64,000 nucleotides of DNA from Nocardia cyriacigeorgica (GTDB taxonomy: Bacteria > Actinomycetota > Actinomycetes > Mycobacteriales > Mycobacteriaceae), in assembly GCF_010868145.1 (NCBI RefSeq), contig NZ_JAAGUY010000009.1, forward strand, positions 144,081-208,080. The letters run 5' to 3'. Shown one piece after another: positions 49,441 to 59,450 of the stretch. The translations under genes and the position numbers were made by a program. Positions within the stretch are counted from its first letter, which is position 1; every line of letters begins with the position of its first letter. The notes under the pieces were generated by a model that made no database searches, was not told where the DNA came from, and saw only the letters and a list, made by a program, of their open reading frames with translations.

Positions 49441-50127
49441 TCAGGCGGCGAAGCTGACCCGGCTCATCCCGCCCACCGTGTCGCGGTCGGCAATGACGAT
49501 CGAGGCGGGCGCTGGGTCGGTGATCGGCCCCGCGTCAACCTCCCGAAGCAGTTGCTGCCAGCGCACACAATGCAGCCGGAAGAAGAAACCGTTGACCTTC
49601 CGTCCGCGCGTGTACTGGCCGGCGCGGGCGATGGTCGCGGGCACGTCGATGAGGATCAGGTGTAGCTCCCGCCCGCGCGCCGCGGCCCAGCGGGCCAACA
49701 TCCGTCGTGCCCAGCCGAAGGTGGCGCAGTCGTGCACCACGACGGGTCCGGCATTGTCGCGCAAAGCGTTCCGGATGCGGGCGTAATGCGCGACGTGCAC
49801 GACCGGCCGCCACAGCGGATACGGCAGTCTGCCGAGCCGGTGCCGCCAGGAATTGCGCGAATGCTGCGAGTCGAGCACCACCGAACCCGCAGGGCCGGAC
49901 GGCGGCCACTCGGCCTCGGCCGTCGACCCGAACAACGCCCGTAGCGCCGTGCTCTTGCCCGCGCCGGGGACACCGGCGAACACCAGCACTGCCGTCGGCG
50001 GATACCGCAGTTCGTCGATCATGTGTCCGCGTAGATCATGGACCGTATGAGGTAGCAGGACGGAAACCGATGCGGGCACACGGGATTCGCTGGGAAGCAG
50101 AGCGGACGATTCGAGCCGGGGGTTCAC
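49441..50127 (-). CDS. P-loop ATPase/kinase-like protein
   Basis: 228 residues if GTG 50127 is used; ATG 50022 (starting MIDELRYPP) would give 193, and the weak third-position GC of the first 35 codons favours the shorter form. Walker A is FAGVPGAGKSTAL; VVVHDCATFGW is a possible Walker B; LILIDVPATIARAGQYTRGRKVNGFFFRLH looks like the lid of small-molecule or RNA kinases of the Zeta/polynucleotide-kinase type. Substrate unknown. Convergent with the lipid kinase gene, six bases apart. Confidence 0.75.
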   Translation of the reverse strand: MNPRLESSALLPSESRVPASVSVLLPHTVHDLRGHMIDELRYPPTAVLVFAGVPGAGKSTALRALFGSTAEAEWPPSGPAGSVVLDSQHSRNSWRHRLGRLPYPLWRPVVHVAHYARIRNALRDNAGPVVVHDCATFGWARRMLARWAAARGRELHLILIDVPATIARAGQYTRGRKVNGFFFRLHCVRWQQLLREVDAGPITDPAPASIVIADRDTVGGMSRVSFAA

Positions 50128-50238
50128 TCTTCCAGAGTTGTCAGTAATGTCCGATTCGGCAACTGGGTGTGACCAATACGGGTGAAAACCGAAGCTGAGA
50201 ATTGCCTATGGATCCGCGATCGCACCTGCGATCGGCGG

Positions 50239-50244
50239 TAGTCT
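50239..50244 (+). promoter_or_regulatory. -10 hexamer TAGTCT of a possible short transcript
   Basis: TAGTCT predicts a start near 50250, immediately before an intrinsic terminator. A near-perfect palindrome GATCGCA/TGCGATC (50218-50224 with 50227-50233) sits just upstream, in the position of an operator. Confidence 0.35.
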
Positions 50245-50254
50245 GTCAGGTGTA

Positions 50255-50305
50255 GGCGGAGTCTTCGGTGTCCCTCATCCACCGAAGACTCCGCCGCTGT
50301 TTTTT
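50255..50305 (+). terminator. Intrinsic terminator with T tract upstream of valS
   Basis: Perfect 16-bp stem (50255-50270 with 50280-50295), nine-base loop, GCTG, then six Ts. It reads rightwards, yet the nearest rightward gene ends 820 bp earlier with an opposite-strand gene in between, so it may end a short RNA. Confidence 0.85.
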
Positions 50306-50385
50306 CTGGGGTCGGGCCCGTGGGCTCGCGATCCTGCCGCGCCCCGGCGTCATCGCCCCTGCGCGAGACGGTCCGCGCCGACCAC

Positions 50386-50391
50386 TAGAAT
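50386..50391 (+). promoter_or_regulatory. -10 hexamer TAGAAT, leaderless start of valS
   Basis: TAGAAT ends six bases before GTG 50398. There is no ribosome binding site and no T-box-like leader. Confidence 0.55.
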
Positions 50392-50397
50392 CGCGGG

Positions 50398-53076
50398 GTG
50401 ACCAGCGCAGCCCCAAACCACACGCGTAATCGTGCCGATGCCCTACCCAAGAGCTGGAACCCCGGCGAGGTAGAGGCCGAGATGTACGAGCGCTGGGTAG
50501 CGGCCGGTTACTTCACGGCCGACCCCGCCAGCAGCAAGCCCGGGTACTCGATCGTGCTGCCGCCGCCCAACGTCACCGGCAACCTGCATATGGGCCACGC
50601 CCTCGACCACACGCTGATGGACCTGCTCGCGCGCCGCAAGCGCATGCAGGGCTACGAAGTGCTGTGGCTGCCGGGTATGGACCACGCGGGCATCGCCACC
50701 CAGACCGTGGTGGAAAAGCAGCTCGCCGTCGACGGCAAGACGAAAGAAGACTTCGGCCGCGAACTGTTCATCCAGAAGGTCTGGGACTGGAAACGCGAAT
50801 CCGGTGGCGCCATTCAATGGCAGATGCGCGCGCTCGGCGACAGCGTCGATTGGAGCCGCGACCGCTTCACCATGGACGAAGGCCTTTCGCGCGCCGTCCA
50901 GACCATGTTCAAGCGGCTGTTCGACGCCGGGCTCATCTACCGCGCCGAACGCCTGGTCAACTGGTCGCCTGAACTGCGCACCGCCATCTCCGATATCGAG
51001 GTCAAGTACGAAGACGTCGACGGTGAGCTGGTGTCGCTGCGCTACGGCTCGCTGCGTGATGACGAACCGCATGTGATCGTCGCCACCACCCGTGTGGAGA
51101 CGATGCTCGGTGACACCGCCGTCGCGGTCCACCCCGAGGACCCGCGCTACCAGGCGCTGATCGGCAACACCCTCGAGCATCCGATCACCGGCCGCCAGAT
51201 CCCGGTGATCGCCGACGACTACGTCGACCCCGAGTTCGGCTCCGGCGCGGTCAAGATCACCCCAGCGCACGACCCCAACGACTTCGAGATGGGGCTGCGG
51301 CACAACCTGCCGATGCCTACAATCATGGACGAGCGCGGCCGGATCACCGGAACCGGAACCGAATTCGACGGTATGGACCGGTTCGAGGCCAGAGTCAAGG
51401 TCCGTGAACGCCTCGCCGACGAAGGCCGTGTCGTCGCCGAGAAGCGCCCTTACCAGCACAGCGTCGGCCACTCCGAGCGCAGCGGTGAGCCGATCGAGCC
51501 GCGGCTGTCGATGCAGTGGTGGGTCAAGGTGGAATCGCTGGCCAAGGCCGCCGGTGACGCGGTGCGTGGCGGCGACACCGTCATCCACCCCGCCAGCCAG
51601 GAACCGCGCTGGTTCGATTGGGTCGACGATATGCACGACTGGTGCATCTCCCGGCAGCTGTGGTGGGGCCACCGCATCCCGATCTGGTACGGACCCGAAG
51701 GTGAGATCATCTGCGTCGGACCGGACGAGACCGCACCCGAGGGCTGGGTGCAGGACCCGGATGTGCTCGACACCTGGTTCTCCTCCGGGCTGTGGCCGTT
51801 CTCGACCATGGGCTGGCCGGACAACAGCGCCGAACTCGAGAAGTTCTATCCGACAAGCGTTCTGGTCACCGGCTACGACATCCTGTTCTTCTGGGTGGCC
51901 CGGATGATGATGTTCGGTACGTATGTCGCCGAGGACCACGTCATCACCGCGGGTAAGGACGGTGCCAGGCAGGTGCCGTTCAAGGATGTCTTCCTGCACG
52001 GCCTGATCCGTGACCAGTACGGCAAGAAGATGTCCAAGTCGCGCGGCAACGGCATCGACCCGCTGGAGTGGATCAATGCCTACGGCGCCGACGCGCTGCG
52101 ATTCACCCTGGCCCGCGGCGCCCAGCCGGGCGGCGACCTGTCGGTCGGTGAACCGCATGCGCTGGCCTCGCGCAGCTTCGTGACCAAGCTGTTCAACGCG
52201 ACCAAGTTCGCGTTGATGAACGGTGCCCGCCCCGGTGAGCTGCCCGACCGTGCCACCCTCACTGACGCCGACCTGTGGATCATCGACCGCCTCGACGTGG
52301 TGCGCGCCGAGGTCGACGCGGCCTTCGACGCCTACGAATTCGGTAAGGCATGTGAGGCGCTCTACCACTTCGCGTGGGATGAACTGTGTGACTGGTACCT
52401 CGAACTGACCAAGGTCCAGTTCGCGGCCGACGATGCGCGTGCCGAATCCACCCGCACGGTGCTCGGGTCGGTGCTGGACTCGGTGCTGCGGTTGCTGCAT
52501 CCGGTGATCCCGTTCGTCACCGAATCGCTGTGGCGGGCACTGACCGGCGCGGAGTCGATCGTGGTCGCCGACTGGCCGCGGGCCTTCGGGCATGCCACGG
52601 ATCAGGGTGCGGCACAACGCATCTCCGATACCCAGCGGTTGATCACCGAGATCCGCCGGTTCCGTAGCGATCAGGGCCTGGCCGATAAGCAGAAAGTCGC
52701 CGCCAAGGTGATCGGCCTGCCTGCCGCCGGTCTTGCCGAGCTCGAACGCTCCATCGCCGATCTGGCCCGGCTCACCGCGCCGGGTGAGGGTTTCGCCGCC
52801 ACCGCCTCGGTCGAGGTCCGGCTCAGCAGCGCGACCGTCACCGTGGAACTCGATACCTCGGGCGCGGTCGACCTGGACGCCGAACGGCGGCGACTGGAAA
52901 AGGATGTGGCCGCCGCCGAGAAGGAACTCGCCGCGACCACCGCCAAGCTCGGTAACGAGGCCTTCCTGGCCAAGGCGCCCGAGCCGGTCGTCGAGAAGAT
53001 CAGGACCCGCCGCGATGTCGCCGCCGCCGAGGTAGAGCGCATCGGCGCCCGGCTCGCCGAGCTGAGCGGCAAGTGA
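50398..53076 (+). CDS. valS: Valyl-tRNA synthetase
   Basis: 892 residues. Class I synthetase that charges tRNA-Val with valine and edits threonine. HIGH motif as HMGH (64-67) within [18 protein letters not shown] at 544-548 with RGNGIDP; editing domain (CP1) with [40 protein letters not shown]; anticodon-binding domain and a C-terminal coiled coil ([26 protein letters not shown]). GTG 50398 is leaderless. Overlaps folC by 4 bp (GTGA), an arrangement conserved in actinobacteria. Confidence 0.97.
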   Translation: MTSAAPNHTRNRADALPKSWNPGEVEAEMYERWVAAGYFTADPASSKPGYSIVLPPPNVTGNLHMGHALDHTLMDLLARRKRMQGYEVLWLPGMDHAGIATQTVVEKQLAVDGKTKEDFGRELFIQKVWDWKRESGGAIQWQMRALGDSVDWSRDRFTMDEGLSRAVQTMFKRLFDAGLIYRAERLVNWSPELRTAISDIEVKYEDVDGELVSLRYGSLRDDEPHVIVATTRVETMLGDTAVAVHPEDPRYQALIGNTLEHPITGRQIPVIADDYVDPEFGSGAVKITPAHDPNDFEMGLRHNLPMPTIMDERGRITGTGTEFDGMDRFEARVKVRERLADEGRVVAEKRPYQHSVGHSERSGEPIEPRLSMQWWVKVESLAKAAGDAVRGGDTVIHPASQEPRWFDWVDDMHDWCISRQLWWGHRIPIWYGPEGEIICVGPDETAPEGWVQDPDVLDTWFSSGLWPFSTMGWPDNSAELEKFYPTSVLVTGYDILFFWVARMMMFGTYVAEDHVITAGKDGARQVPFKDVFLHGLIRDQYGKKMSKSRGNGIDPLEWINAYGADALRFTLARGAQPGGDLSVGEPHALASRSFVTKLFNATKFALMNGARPGELPDRATLTDADLWIIDRLDVVRAEVDAAFDAYEFGKACEALYHFAWDELCDWYLELTKVQFAADDARAESTRTVLGSVLDSVLRLLHPVIPFVTESLWRALTGAESIVVADWPRAFGHATDQGAAQRISDTQRLITEIRRFRSDQGLADKQKVAAKVIGLPAAGLAELERSIADLARLTAPGEGFAATASVEVRLSSATVTVELDTSGAVDLDAERRRLEKDVAAAEKELAATTAKLGNEAFLAKAPEPVVEKIRTRRDVAAAEVERIGARLAELSGK

Positions 53077-54569
53077 CCGGCCCCGGCGATACCGACGGCC
53101 CGGACTTCGCGCACGAGGCGGGCAATGCCGAACCGGAGCCCCAGCACGGCACCGGCGCCCCACTCGGCTCCGGTCCGTCGCCGGTGGATCTGGCGGAGAT
53201 GGCGCTGGTCGAGGCCGAGCTCGACCGGCGCTGGCCGGAAACCAAGATCGAGCCGTCGCTCACCCGCATCTCCACCCTGATGGATCTGCTCGGGTCACCG
53301 CAGCAGAGCTACCCGGCGATCCACATCGCGGGTACCAACGGCAAGACCTCGGTGACCCGCATGATCGACGCGCTGTTCACCGCATTGCATCGGCGCACCG
53401 GCCGCATCACCAGCCCGCATCTGCAGCTGGCGACCGAGCGGATCAGCATCGACAACGCGCCCATTACGCCGGGTCGCTACGTCGAGGTGTACCGGGAGCT
53501 CGCGCCCTATATCGAGATGATCGACGCGCAGTCGGCCGCGGCGGGCGGGCCGGCGATGAGCAAGTTCGAGGTGCTCACCGGCATGGCCTACGCCGCTTTC
53601 GCGGAGGCGCCGGTCGACGTCGCCGTGGTCGAGACCGGTATGGGCGGTACCTGGGACGCGACCAATGTCATCGACGGGCAGGTCGCGGTGATCACCCCGA
53701 TCGGGCTCGACCACACCGACTACCTCGGACCCGACCTCACCTCCATCGCGAAGGAGAAGGCCGGGATCATCAAACGCGCGCCCGAGAGCCTGATCCCGCG
53801 CGACAACGTCGCCGTCATCGCCGAACAAGACCCCGAGGCGATGGACGTGTTGTTGCGCCGCGCCGTCGAGGTGGACGCGGCGGTGGCGCGTGAGGGTGCG
53901 GAGTTCCGGGTCCTTGCGCGCAAGATCGCCGTCGGCGGCCAGCAGTTGGAACTACAGGGTCTCGGCGGGGTGTACGACGAGATCTTCCTGCCGCTGCACG
54001 GCGAACATCAGGCCCGCAATGCGGTGCTGGCGCTGGCCGCGGTGGAGGCGTTCTTCGGCGCTGGCGCGCAACGTCAGCTCGACGTCGAGGCGGTGCGCGC
54101 GGGATTCGCGAGCGTCACCAGCCCCGGCAGGCTGGAACGGATGCGCAATGCGCCGACCATCTTCATCGATGCCGCCCACAACCCGGCGGGCGCGAAAGCC
54201 CTGGCGGCGACGTTGACCGGTGAGTTCGACTTCCGCAAGCTGGTCGGCGTGGTCGCGGTACTCGGTGACAAGGACGCCGCCGGCATACTCGAGGCACTGG
54301 AACCGGTGTTCGACGAGATCGTGGTCACCACCAACGGCTCACCGCGTGCGCTCGATGTCGACACCCTCACCGACCTTGCGGTGCAGCGCTTCGGCGACGA
54401 ACGTGTCGTGCCCGCATTCACCCTGCCCGATGCCCTGGAAACCGCGATCGCGATCGCGGAGGACGTCGGCGACAGTGGGGAGATGGTGTCCGGCGCCGGT
54501 GTCGTGGTGACCGGCTCGGTGGTGACCGCGGGTGCTGCGCGTGCCCTGTTCGGTAAGGAACCGGCGTGA
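53073..54569 (+). CDS. folC: FolC, folylpolyglutamate synthase/dihydrofolate synthase
   Basis: 498 residues from GTG 53073, coupled to valS. Mur-ligase-type ATPase: P-loop [14 protein letters not shown], then [33 protein letters not shown] and [20 protein letters not shown], and the C-terminal domain with [14 protein letters not shown]. It ligates glutamate to dihydropteroate and to tetrahydrofolates. The first ~35 residues are a disordered extension. valS-folC-DUF4233-ndk is a conserved order. Confidence 0.96.
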   Translation: MTGPGDTDGPDFAHEAGNAEPEPQHGTGAPLGSGPSPVDLAEMALVEAELDRRWPETKIEPSLTRISTLMDLLGSPQQSYPAIHIAGTNGKTSVTRMIDALFTALHRRTGRITSPHLQLATERISIDNAPITPGRYVEVYRELAPYIEMIDAQSAAAGGPAMSKFEVLTGMAYAAFAEAPVDVAVVETGMGGTWDATNVIDGQVAVITPIGLDHTDYLGPDLTSIAKEKAGIIKRAPESLIPRDNVAVIAEQDPEAMDVLLRRAVEVDAAVAREGAEFRVLARKIAVGGQQLELQGLGGVYDEIFLPLHGEHQARNAVLALAAVEAFFGAGAQRQLDVEAVRAGFASVTSPGRLERMRNAPTIFIDAAHNPAGAKALAATLTGEFDFRKLVGVVAVLGDKDAAGILEALEPVFDEIVVTTNGSPRALDVDTLTDLAVQRFGDERVVPAFTLPDALETAIAIAEDVGDSGEMVSGAGVVVTGSVVTAGAARALFGKEPA

Positions 54570-54660
54570 TCGGTCAGCGCCTGAGCGTCACAACGGCGAG
54601 CGGTCGAGGACGCCGAAGTCGACACCGCGTGACCGGCAGATCGTGCCGAGGAGGCAGACG

Positions 54661-55113
54661 ATGAGCGAATCCGACCCGCGCCCGGACGACGATCCGGCGG
54701 CCACGGCCGAACAGGCCGGTGCGGAGACGGCACCGGCCCCACCTGACCCGTGGAAGGGTCTGCGTGGCGTCATGGCGGGCACGCTCGTCCTCGAGGCCAT
54801 CGTCGTGCTGCTCGCGCTGCCGGTGGTCGCCGATGTCGGCGGCGGTGTGAGCTGGCTGTCGGGCACCTATCTGGTGGCGCTGGCCGTGGTGATGGTTCTC
54901 GGTGCGGGCCTGCAGCGCAAACCCTGGGCGCTCCCGTTCAACCTCGGCCTGCAGGCCCTGGTGATCGCGGGCGCGTTGATCCACATCTCCATCGGTGTCA
55001 TCGGCATCCTGTTCGCCATCGTCTGGGCCTTCATCCTCATCCTGCGCAACGACGTACAACGCCGCATGGACCTCGGAGTCCTGCCAAGCCAGCGCACCCG
55101 CCCGCCGAGCTGA
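54661..55113 (+). CDS. DUF4233 membrane protein
   Basis: 150 residues from ATG 54661, GAGGAG upstream. A disordered acidic N terminus (about 30 residues) precedes four hydrophobic helices (LEAIVVLLALPVVA; YLVALAVVMVLGAG; LQALVIAGALIHI; IGILFAIVWAFILIL) and a basic tail. DUF4233 proteins almost always sit between folC and ndk in actinobacteria; their function is not known. Confidence 0.85.
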   Translation: MSESDPRPDDDPAATAEQAGAETAPAPPDPWKGLRGVMAGTLVLEAIVVLLALPVVADVGGGVSWLSGTYLVALAVVMVLGAGLQRKPWALPFNLGLQALVIAGALIHISIGVIGILFAIVWAFILILRNDVQRRMDLGVLPSQRTRPPS

Positions 55114-55263
55114 CTCCGGAGCACCGGCTGCTCATCTACAGCGAGCCGGGGGACCCCGAGTCGGCGCTGCTATCGCAGTGCGGAGTCGTCGAGCCGACCG
55201 GACCGACCGGTCCTGGGCCTATCTGGTCCGACCGCTGGTTGGGAACCTGAGGGAGGTCCCCGT

Positions 55264-55269
55264 TACGCT
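55264..55269 (+). promoter_or_regulatory. -10 hexamer TACGCT, leaderless start of ndk
   Basis: TACGCT ends six bases before GTG 55276, with no Shine-Dalgarno sequence. Confidence 0.5.
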
Positions 55270-55275
55270 GTCGCC

Positions 55276-55692
55276 GTGACTGAGCAGACGTTGATCCTCA
55301 TCAAGCCGGACGGTGTGGCCCGTGGCCTCGTCGGCGAGGTGCTGAACCGGATCGAGCGCAAGGGCCTGAAGATCGCCGCGCTCGAGCTGAAGCAGGTGTC
55401 CGACGAGCTGGCGGGCGAGCACTACGCCGAACACGCGGGCAAGCCGTTCTACGGCTCGCTGATCGAGTTCATCACCTCGGGCCCGGTCGTCGCGGCCATC
55501 CTCGAGGGTCCCCGCGCCATCGCCGCGTTCCGGCAGATCGCCGGCGGCACCGATCCGGTGGAGAAGGCCGCCACCGGCAGCATCCGGGGCGATCTCGCGC
55601 TGGAAACCCAGGAGAACCTGGTGCACGGATCCGACTCGCCGGAGTCGGCCAAGCGGGAGATCGCACTCTGGTTCCCGGAGTTCCCGGCCTGA
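55276..55692 (+). CDS. ndk: Nucleoside diphosphate kinase
   Basis: 138 residues, standard length. It transfers the gamma-phosphate between nucleoside triphosphates and diphosphates through a phosphohistidine. The active-site His117 is in [21 protein letters not shown] and [10 protein letters not shown] are conserved. Leaderless GTG start. Followed by a 390-bp gap and rne. Confidence 0.97.
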   Translation: MTEQTLILIKPDGVARGLVGEVLNRIERKGLKIAALELKQVSDELAGEHYAEHAGKPFYGSLIEFITSGPVVAAILEGPRAIAAFRQIAGGTDPVEKAATGSIRGDLALETQENLVHGSDSPESAKREIALWFPEFPA

Positions 55693-56082
55693 TCCGACTC
55701 CATTTCCGTCGCTTCAGACGTCACGCTGTTGCGCCGATGGCGAACCCTCGGCGCACGGTGTGGGATACTGGCAACTGGTTGCAACCGAATAACGGTAGTA
55801 GCCGGATGACACCCCGAGGTTCGATGCCGATCATCGCTGCCGCGGCGCGGTAACTCGTTCGCGTCGGCACGCTGGATGAACGCTCACACCACGGAGTTCA
55901 GCCATACAGCCAGGCGCCGCGTGTCCAGTTAGCCCGAACGACGATCAACATGGAGATAACCGGGCACGCGGGGCGAGACCATCGACCTCGTGCCAACCGC
56001 ACGAGGTGTACCGACAGCGCCCCCGCGTCGGCCGCGTCACTCCCTGCCGGGAGGAACGCGCCCGGGGGCCCGAGGAGACTTC
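55693..56082 (+). promoter_or_regulatory. Long rne upstream region / structured 5' leader
   Basis: The 390 bases contain no gene. A plausible -10 (GATACT, 55764-55769) would give a leader of about 300 nt. It contains the palindrome GGTTGCAACC (55777-55786) and a hairpin CCTCGTGC/GCACGAGG (55986-55993 with 55999-56006). rne leaders in other bacteria mediate autoregulation; that is only an analogy here. Confidence 0.4.
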
Positions 56083-59000
56083 GTGGCCGATCAAGAGCCG
56101 CTGGACACAACATCACAGGATGCCGATCAATTGCCGGAGCGAATCCGAGTTCATGCGCTGGCCAAACGTCTGGGAGTAACGAGCAAGCGCATCCTGGCAA
56201 AGCTGGGTGAGCTCGGCTCCGACGCGCGCAGCCCCCAGTCGAACGTGGATCGCGCGGTCGCCGAGTCGGTCAGGGACGCGCTCGCCGCCCCCGAGACCGA
56301 GCCTGCCGGCGTCGCGCCCGAACCGCAGCCCGTCGCGGACACCACCCAGCAAACCGCCGCCGAGGCCCCGGCCGAGCAGCAGGCGAGCACCGCGACCGAG
56401 CCGTCCACACCGGAGCCGGCCGAGCCCGCTCCCACGGTGGAGACAGTCCAGGTGGTCGCCGCCGAGGAGACAGCGCCGGTCGCCGATCTGTTCTCCACCG
56501 CGCCGTCGTTCAGCCCACCCGGCGGACTGTTCGCCAGCCCCATTCCGGAGGCGCCGCCGGCTGTGGAGCCGGTTGTCTTCGAATCCGCGGTCGTCGCGGC
56601 ACCGCTGTTCCTGTCACCGGATGCCGCCGCCGCCGACGAGCTGCGGAAGAAACGCCGCACCGAACGCGATACGGTCCGCATCGAAGACACAGCGCATGCG
56701 GAGGAGACCGACGAAGAGGTCTCCGATGAGCAGGACACCGCCGAGCAGGCCGAGTCCGACGATCAGCCCCGGCGCAGGCGCCGTGGCCGTCGTGGTCGTG
56801 GGCGTGGACGCGGTGAGCAGCACGCCGACAGCGACGACGAGCAGGACGCCGAGCCCGAACGCGGCGTCCGCGACAAGGACGAGACGCGCGGCAAGGAGTC
56901 CGGCACCGAGGACGGCGAGCGCGCCGAAACCCCCGCCGAGGATGAGCACGCCGAGACTGCCGAATCCGCCGAGGAAGGCGACGACGGCTCGCCGGAGGGT
57001 TCCAGCCGCAGGCGGCGCAGGCGCAGGCGGCGCAAGGTCGCCGGTGAGTCCGGTGGCGAGAACGAAACGGCCGACGACGACCCGCCCAACACCGTCGTGC
57101 ACGAGCGTGAACCCCGCAACAAGAGCCGGGGCCGCGCCACCGTCGACGAGGTGCAGGGCATTACCGGGTCGACCCGGCTCGAGGCCAAGCGTCAGCGTCG
57201 TCGCGACGGACGCGAGGCGGGCAGGCGGCGTCCGCCGATCCTGACCGAATCGGAGTTCCTGGCCCGCCGCGAGGCGGTCGACCGGGTCATGGTGGTGCGG
57301 GAGAAGGAATTCCCCGGTCACCCCACCGCCACCCAGGTCGCGGTCCTCGAGGACAGCATCCTGGTCGAACACTTCGTCACCAGCACCGGTCAGGCGTCGA
57401 TGGTCGGCAACGTCTACCTCGGCAAGGTGCAGAACGTGCTGCCGAGTATGGAGGCGGCATTCGTCGACATCGGCCGCGGCCGCAACGGTGTGCTCTACGC
57501 AGGCGAAGTGAACTGGGAGGCCGCAGGCCTCGGCGGCAAGGAACGCAAGATCGAGCAGGCGCTCAAGCCGGGCGATCAGGTGCTGGTCCAGGTCAGCAAG
57601 GATCCGGTCGGGCACAAGGGCGCCCGCTTGACCACTCAGATCAGCCTGGCCGGACGTTTCCTCGTCTACGTGCCCGGGGGCACCTCGACCGGTATCAGCC
57701 GCAAGCTGCCCGATACCGAGCGCAAGCGGCTCAAGGAGATCCTGCGCGAGATCGTGCCCGCCGACGCGGGTGTGATCATCCGGACCGCCTCCGAAGGCGT
57801 CAGCGAGGCCGAACTGGCTCGCGACGTGGAGCGGCTGCAGGCCACCTGGCGGACGATCGAAAAGGCCGCCGAACAGGATTCCGGCGCCCCGAAGACGCTC
57901 TACGAAGAGCCGGACCTGCTGGTCAAGGTGATTCGCGACCTGTTCAACGAGGACTTCTCCAAGCTCGTCATCGAGGGGGAGCGGTCCTGGAGCACGGTGG
58001 AGACCTACATCCGCACCGTCGCGCCGGATCTGCTGGCGCGGGTCGCCCAGCACGAGAACAACGGTGTGGATGTCTTCGAGACCTACCGCATCGACGAGCA
58101 GCTGGCCAAGGCCCTTGACCGAAAGGTGTGGCTGCCCTCGGGCGGCACGCTCGTCATCGACCGCACCGAGGCGATGACGGTCGTCGACGTCAACACCGGC
58201 AAGTTCACCGGCTCCGGCAACAGCAACCTCGAAGAGACGGTCACCCGCAACAACCTGGAAGCCGCCGAGGAGATCGTGCGGCAGATGCGGTTGCGCGATA
58301 TCGGCGGCATGATCGTCGTCGACTTCATCGACATGGTGCTCGAATCCAACCGTGATCTGGTGTTGCGCCGGCTCACCGAGGCGCTCGGCCGCGACCGCAC
58401 TCGTCATCAGGTCTCGGAAGTGACCTCGCTCGGCCTGGTGCAGATGACCCGCAAGAAGCTGGGCACCGGCCTGGTCGAGGCGTTCTCCACCACCTGCGAG
58501 CACTGCCACGGTCGCGGCATCCTGGTGCACAGCTACCCGGTGGAGCCGACCACGGCCGAGGACGGTGGCGGTCGCGGGCGTGAGTCCGGTTCCCGCAGGC
58601 GTCGCGGTCGCGAGAAGTCCGGCGCGGCCACCACCCCGCAGCCGCAGCAGCCCGCGGTGCCAGAGGTGAGCGAGGAGGAGGCTGCGGCCAAGCGCGCGCA
58701 TCCGGTCGCGCTGGCCATGGCCGCCCATCATGCCGAGGACATCGTGGTGTCGGAGGCCGAAGCGGAGGCGCAGCCGTCGGAGACGGTGGCCGAACCCGCA
58801 GCGGCCGAAGCCGTTGCGAAGGAGGCGGCCGGAGAGCAGGCCGCTGCCGAACCGGCTGCCGCTGCCACCCAGAACGGCACCGGCACCCGTACCCGGTCGA
58901 CCAGGCGTCGGCGGGTGGCTCGTTCGGCTGCGGCCCTCGCGGCGGAGTCGGCGGTGACCACCGCTGAGCCGGCCACGGAGGAATCGGCTACGGCGGAACC

Positions 59001-59418
59001 GGCCGAACCGGCAGCAGCGGCCGAGTCGGCTCCGATAGCCGAACCGGAAGCGGCACCCGAGGCCGAACCGGTAGTGGAGACCACCGTTGAGCCGGCTGCG
59101 ACCACAGCCGCCGAGCCCGTGGCGGAGTCTGTGGAAGAAACGCAGGCCGAATCCGAACCCGCGGAGACGGTCGCTGCCGCGTCGGAGAACGGCACCCCGG
59201 CCCGCGCCACCAGGCGTCGGCGGGTGGCCCGCTCGGCCGCCGCCCCTGCCGCGGACAGCACCGGTGCGGTGTTCGTCATGAGCAGTTCGGACGAGCCCGC
59301 GGCCCCGGTCGCCGACTTTGCCGAGCCGCTACCGGTCCAGGCGCCTGCGCGCAGGCCACGCAGGCGTAGCTCGGGCCGTCCCGCCGGACCGCCACCGGCC
59401 GACGCGACGAACGAATGA
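56083..59418 (+). CDS. rne: Ribonuclease E/G
   Basis: 1111 residues from GTG 56083 (GAGGAG five bases upstream; an upstream in-frame start at 55990 lacks a ribosome binding site). An N-terminal IF2-N-like helical motif (RVHALAKRLGVTSKRILAKL) and a ~350-residue disordered acidic/basic region with RRRRRGRR clusters precede the catalytic core (about 400-830): S1 domain NVYLGKVQNVLPSMEAAFVDIG, active-site DVNTGKFTG and DFIDM with metal-binding Asp residues, and the zinc-link CEHCHGRG. A C-terminal Ala/Glu/Pro tail carries a repeated basic peptide. Actinobacterial RNase E has the core flanked on both sides by disordered arms, as here. It matures rRNA and decays mRNA. Confidence 0.95.
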   Translation: MADQEPLDTTSQDADQLPERIRVHALAKRLGVTSKRILAKLGELGSDARSPQSNVDRAVAESVRDALAAPETEPAGVAPEPQPVADTTQQTAAEAPAEQQASTATEPSTPEPAEPAPTVETVQVVAAEETAPVADLFSTAPSFSPPGGLFASPIPEAPPAVEPVVFESAVVAAPLFLSPDAAAADELRKKRRTERDTVRIEDTAHAEETDEEVSDEQDTAEQAESDDQPRRRRRGRRGRGRGRGEQHADSDDEQDAEPERGVRDKDETRGKESGTEDGERAETPAEDEHAETAESAEEGDDGSPEGSSRRRRRRRRRKVAGESGGENETADDDPPNTVVHEREPRNKSRGRATVDEVQGITGSTRLEAKRQRRRDGREAGRRRPPILTESEFLARREAVDRVMVVREKEFPGHPTATQVAVLEDSILVEHFVTSTGQASMVGNVYLGKVQNVLPSMEAAFVDIGRGRNGVLYAGEVNWEAAGLGGKERKIEQALKPGDQVLVQVSKDPVGHKGARLTTQISLAGRFLVYVPGGTSTGISRKLPDTERKRLKEILREIVPADAGVIIRTASEGVSEAELARDVERLQATWRTIEKAAEQDSGAPKTLYEEPDLLVKVIRDLFNEDFSKLVIEGERSWSTVETYIRTVAPDLLARVAQHENNGVDVFETYRIDEQLAKALDRKVWLPSGGTLVIDRTEAMTVVDVNTGKFTGSGNSNLEETVTRNNLEAAEEIVRQMRLRDIGGMIVVDFIDMVLESNRDLVLRRLTEALGRDRTRHQVSEVTSLGLVQMTRKKLGTGLVEAFSTTCEHCHGRGILVHSYPVEPTTAEDGGGRGRESGSRRRRGREKSGAATTPQPQQPAVPEVSEEEAAAKRAHPVALAMAAHHAEDIVVSEAEAEAQPSETVAEPAAAEAVAKEAAGEQAAAEPAAAATQNGTGTRTRSTRRRRVARSAAALAAESAVTTAEPATEESATAEPAEPAAAAESAPIAEPEAAPEAEPVVETTVEPAATTAAEPVAESVEETQAESEPAETVAAASENGTPARATRRRRVARSAAAPAADSTGAVFVMSSSDEPAAPVADFAEPLPVQAPARRPRRRSSGRPAGPPPADATNE
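58891..59245 (+). repeat. Duplicated basic peptide segment in the RNase E tail
   Basis: The segment encoding TRRRRVARSAAA occurs twice, at about 58900-58935 and 59209-59244, each preceded by NGT and separated by an Ala/Glu/Pro spacer. The shared DNA core is ACCAGGCGTCGGCGGGTGGC. Such Arg-rich motifs in RNase E arms bind RNA or partners. Confidence 0.6.
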
Positions 59419-59423
59419 CCAGG

Positions 59424-59450
59424 TGGTCCCCGCCCTTGTGGCGGGGGCCA
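59424..59450 (+). terminator. Hairpin terminator after rne
   Basis: Eleven-bp stem (59424-59434 with 59440-59450, one G-U pair), five-base loop, six bases after the rne stop. Confidence 0.65.

Noticed and set aside
50443..53163. A 906-codon minus-strand frame opposite valS
   Set aside because: Shadow of valS; repetitive His/Asp/Gly/Arg composition and no start signal.
55114..55275. Short open segment between DUF4233 and ndk (reads [18 protein letters not shown])
   Set aside because: Protein-like text but no start codon in that frame; probably chance.
56614..58731. A 705-codon minus-strand frame opposite rne
   Set aside because: Shadow of rne; no recognisable domain.
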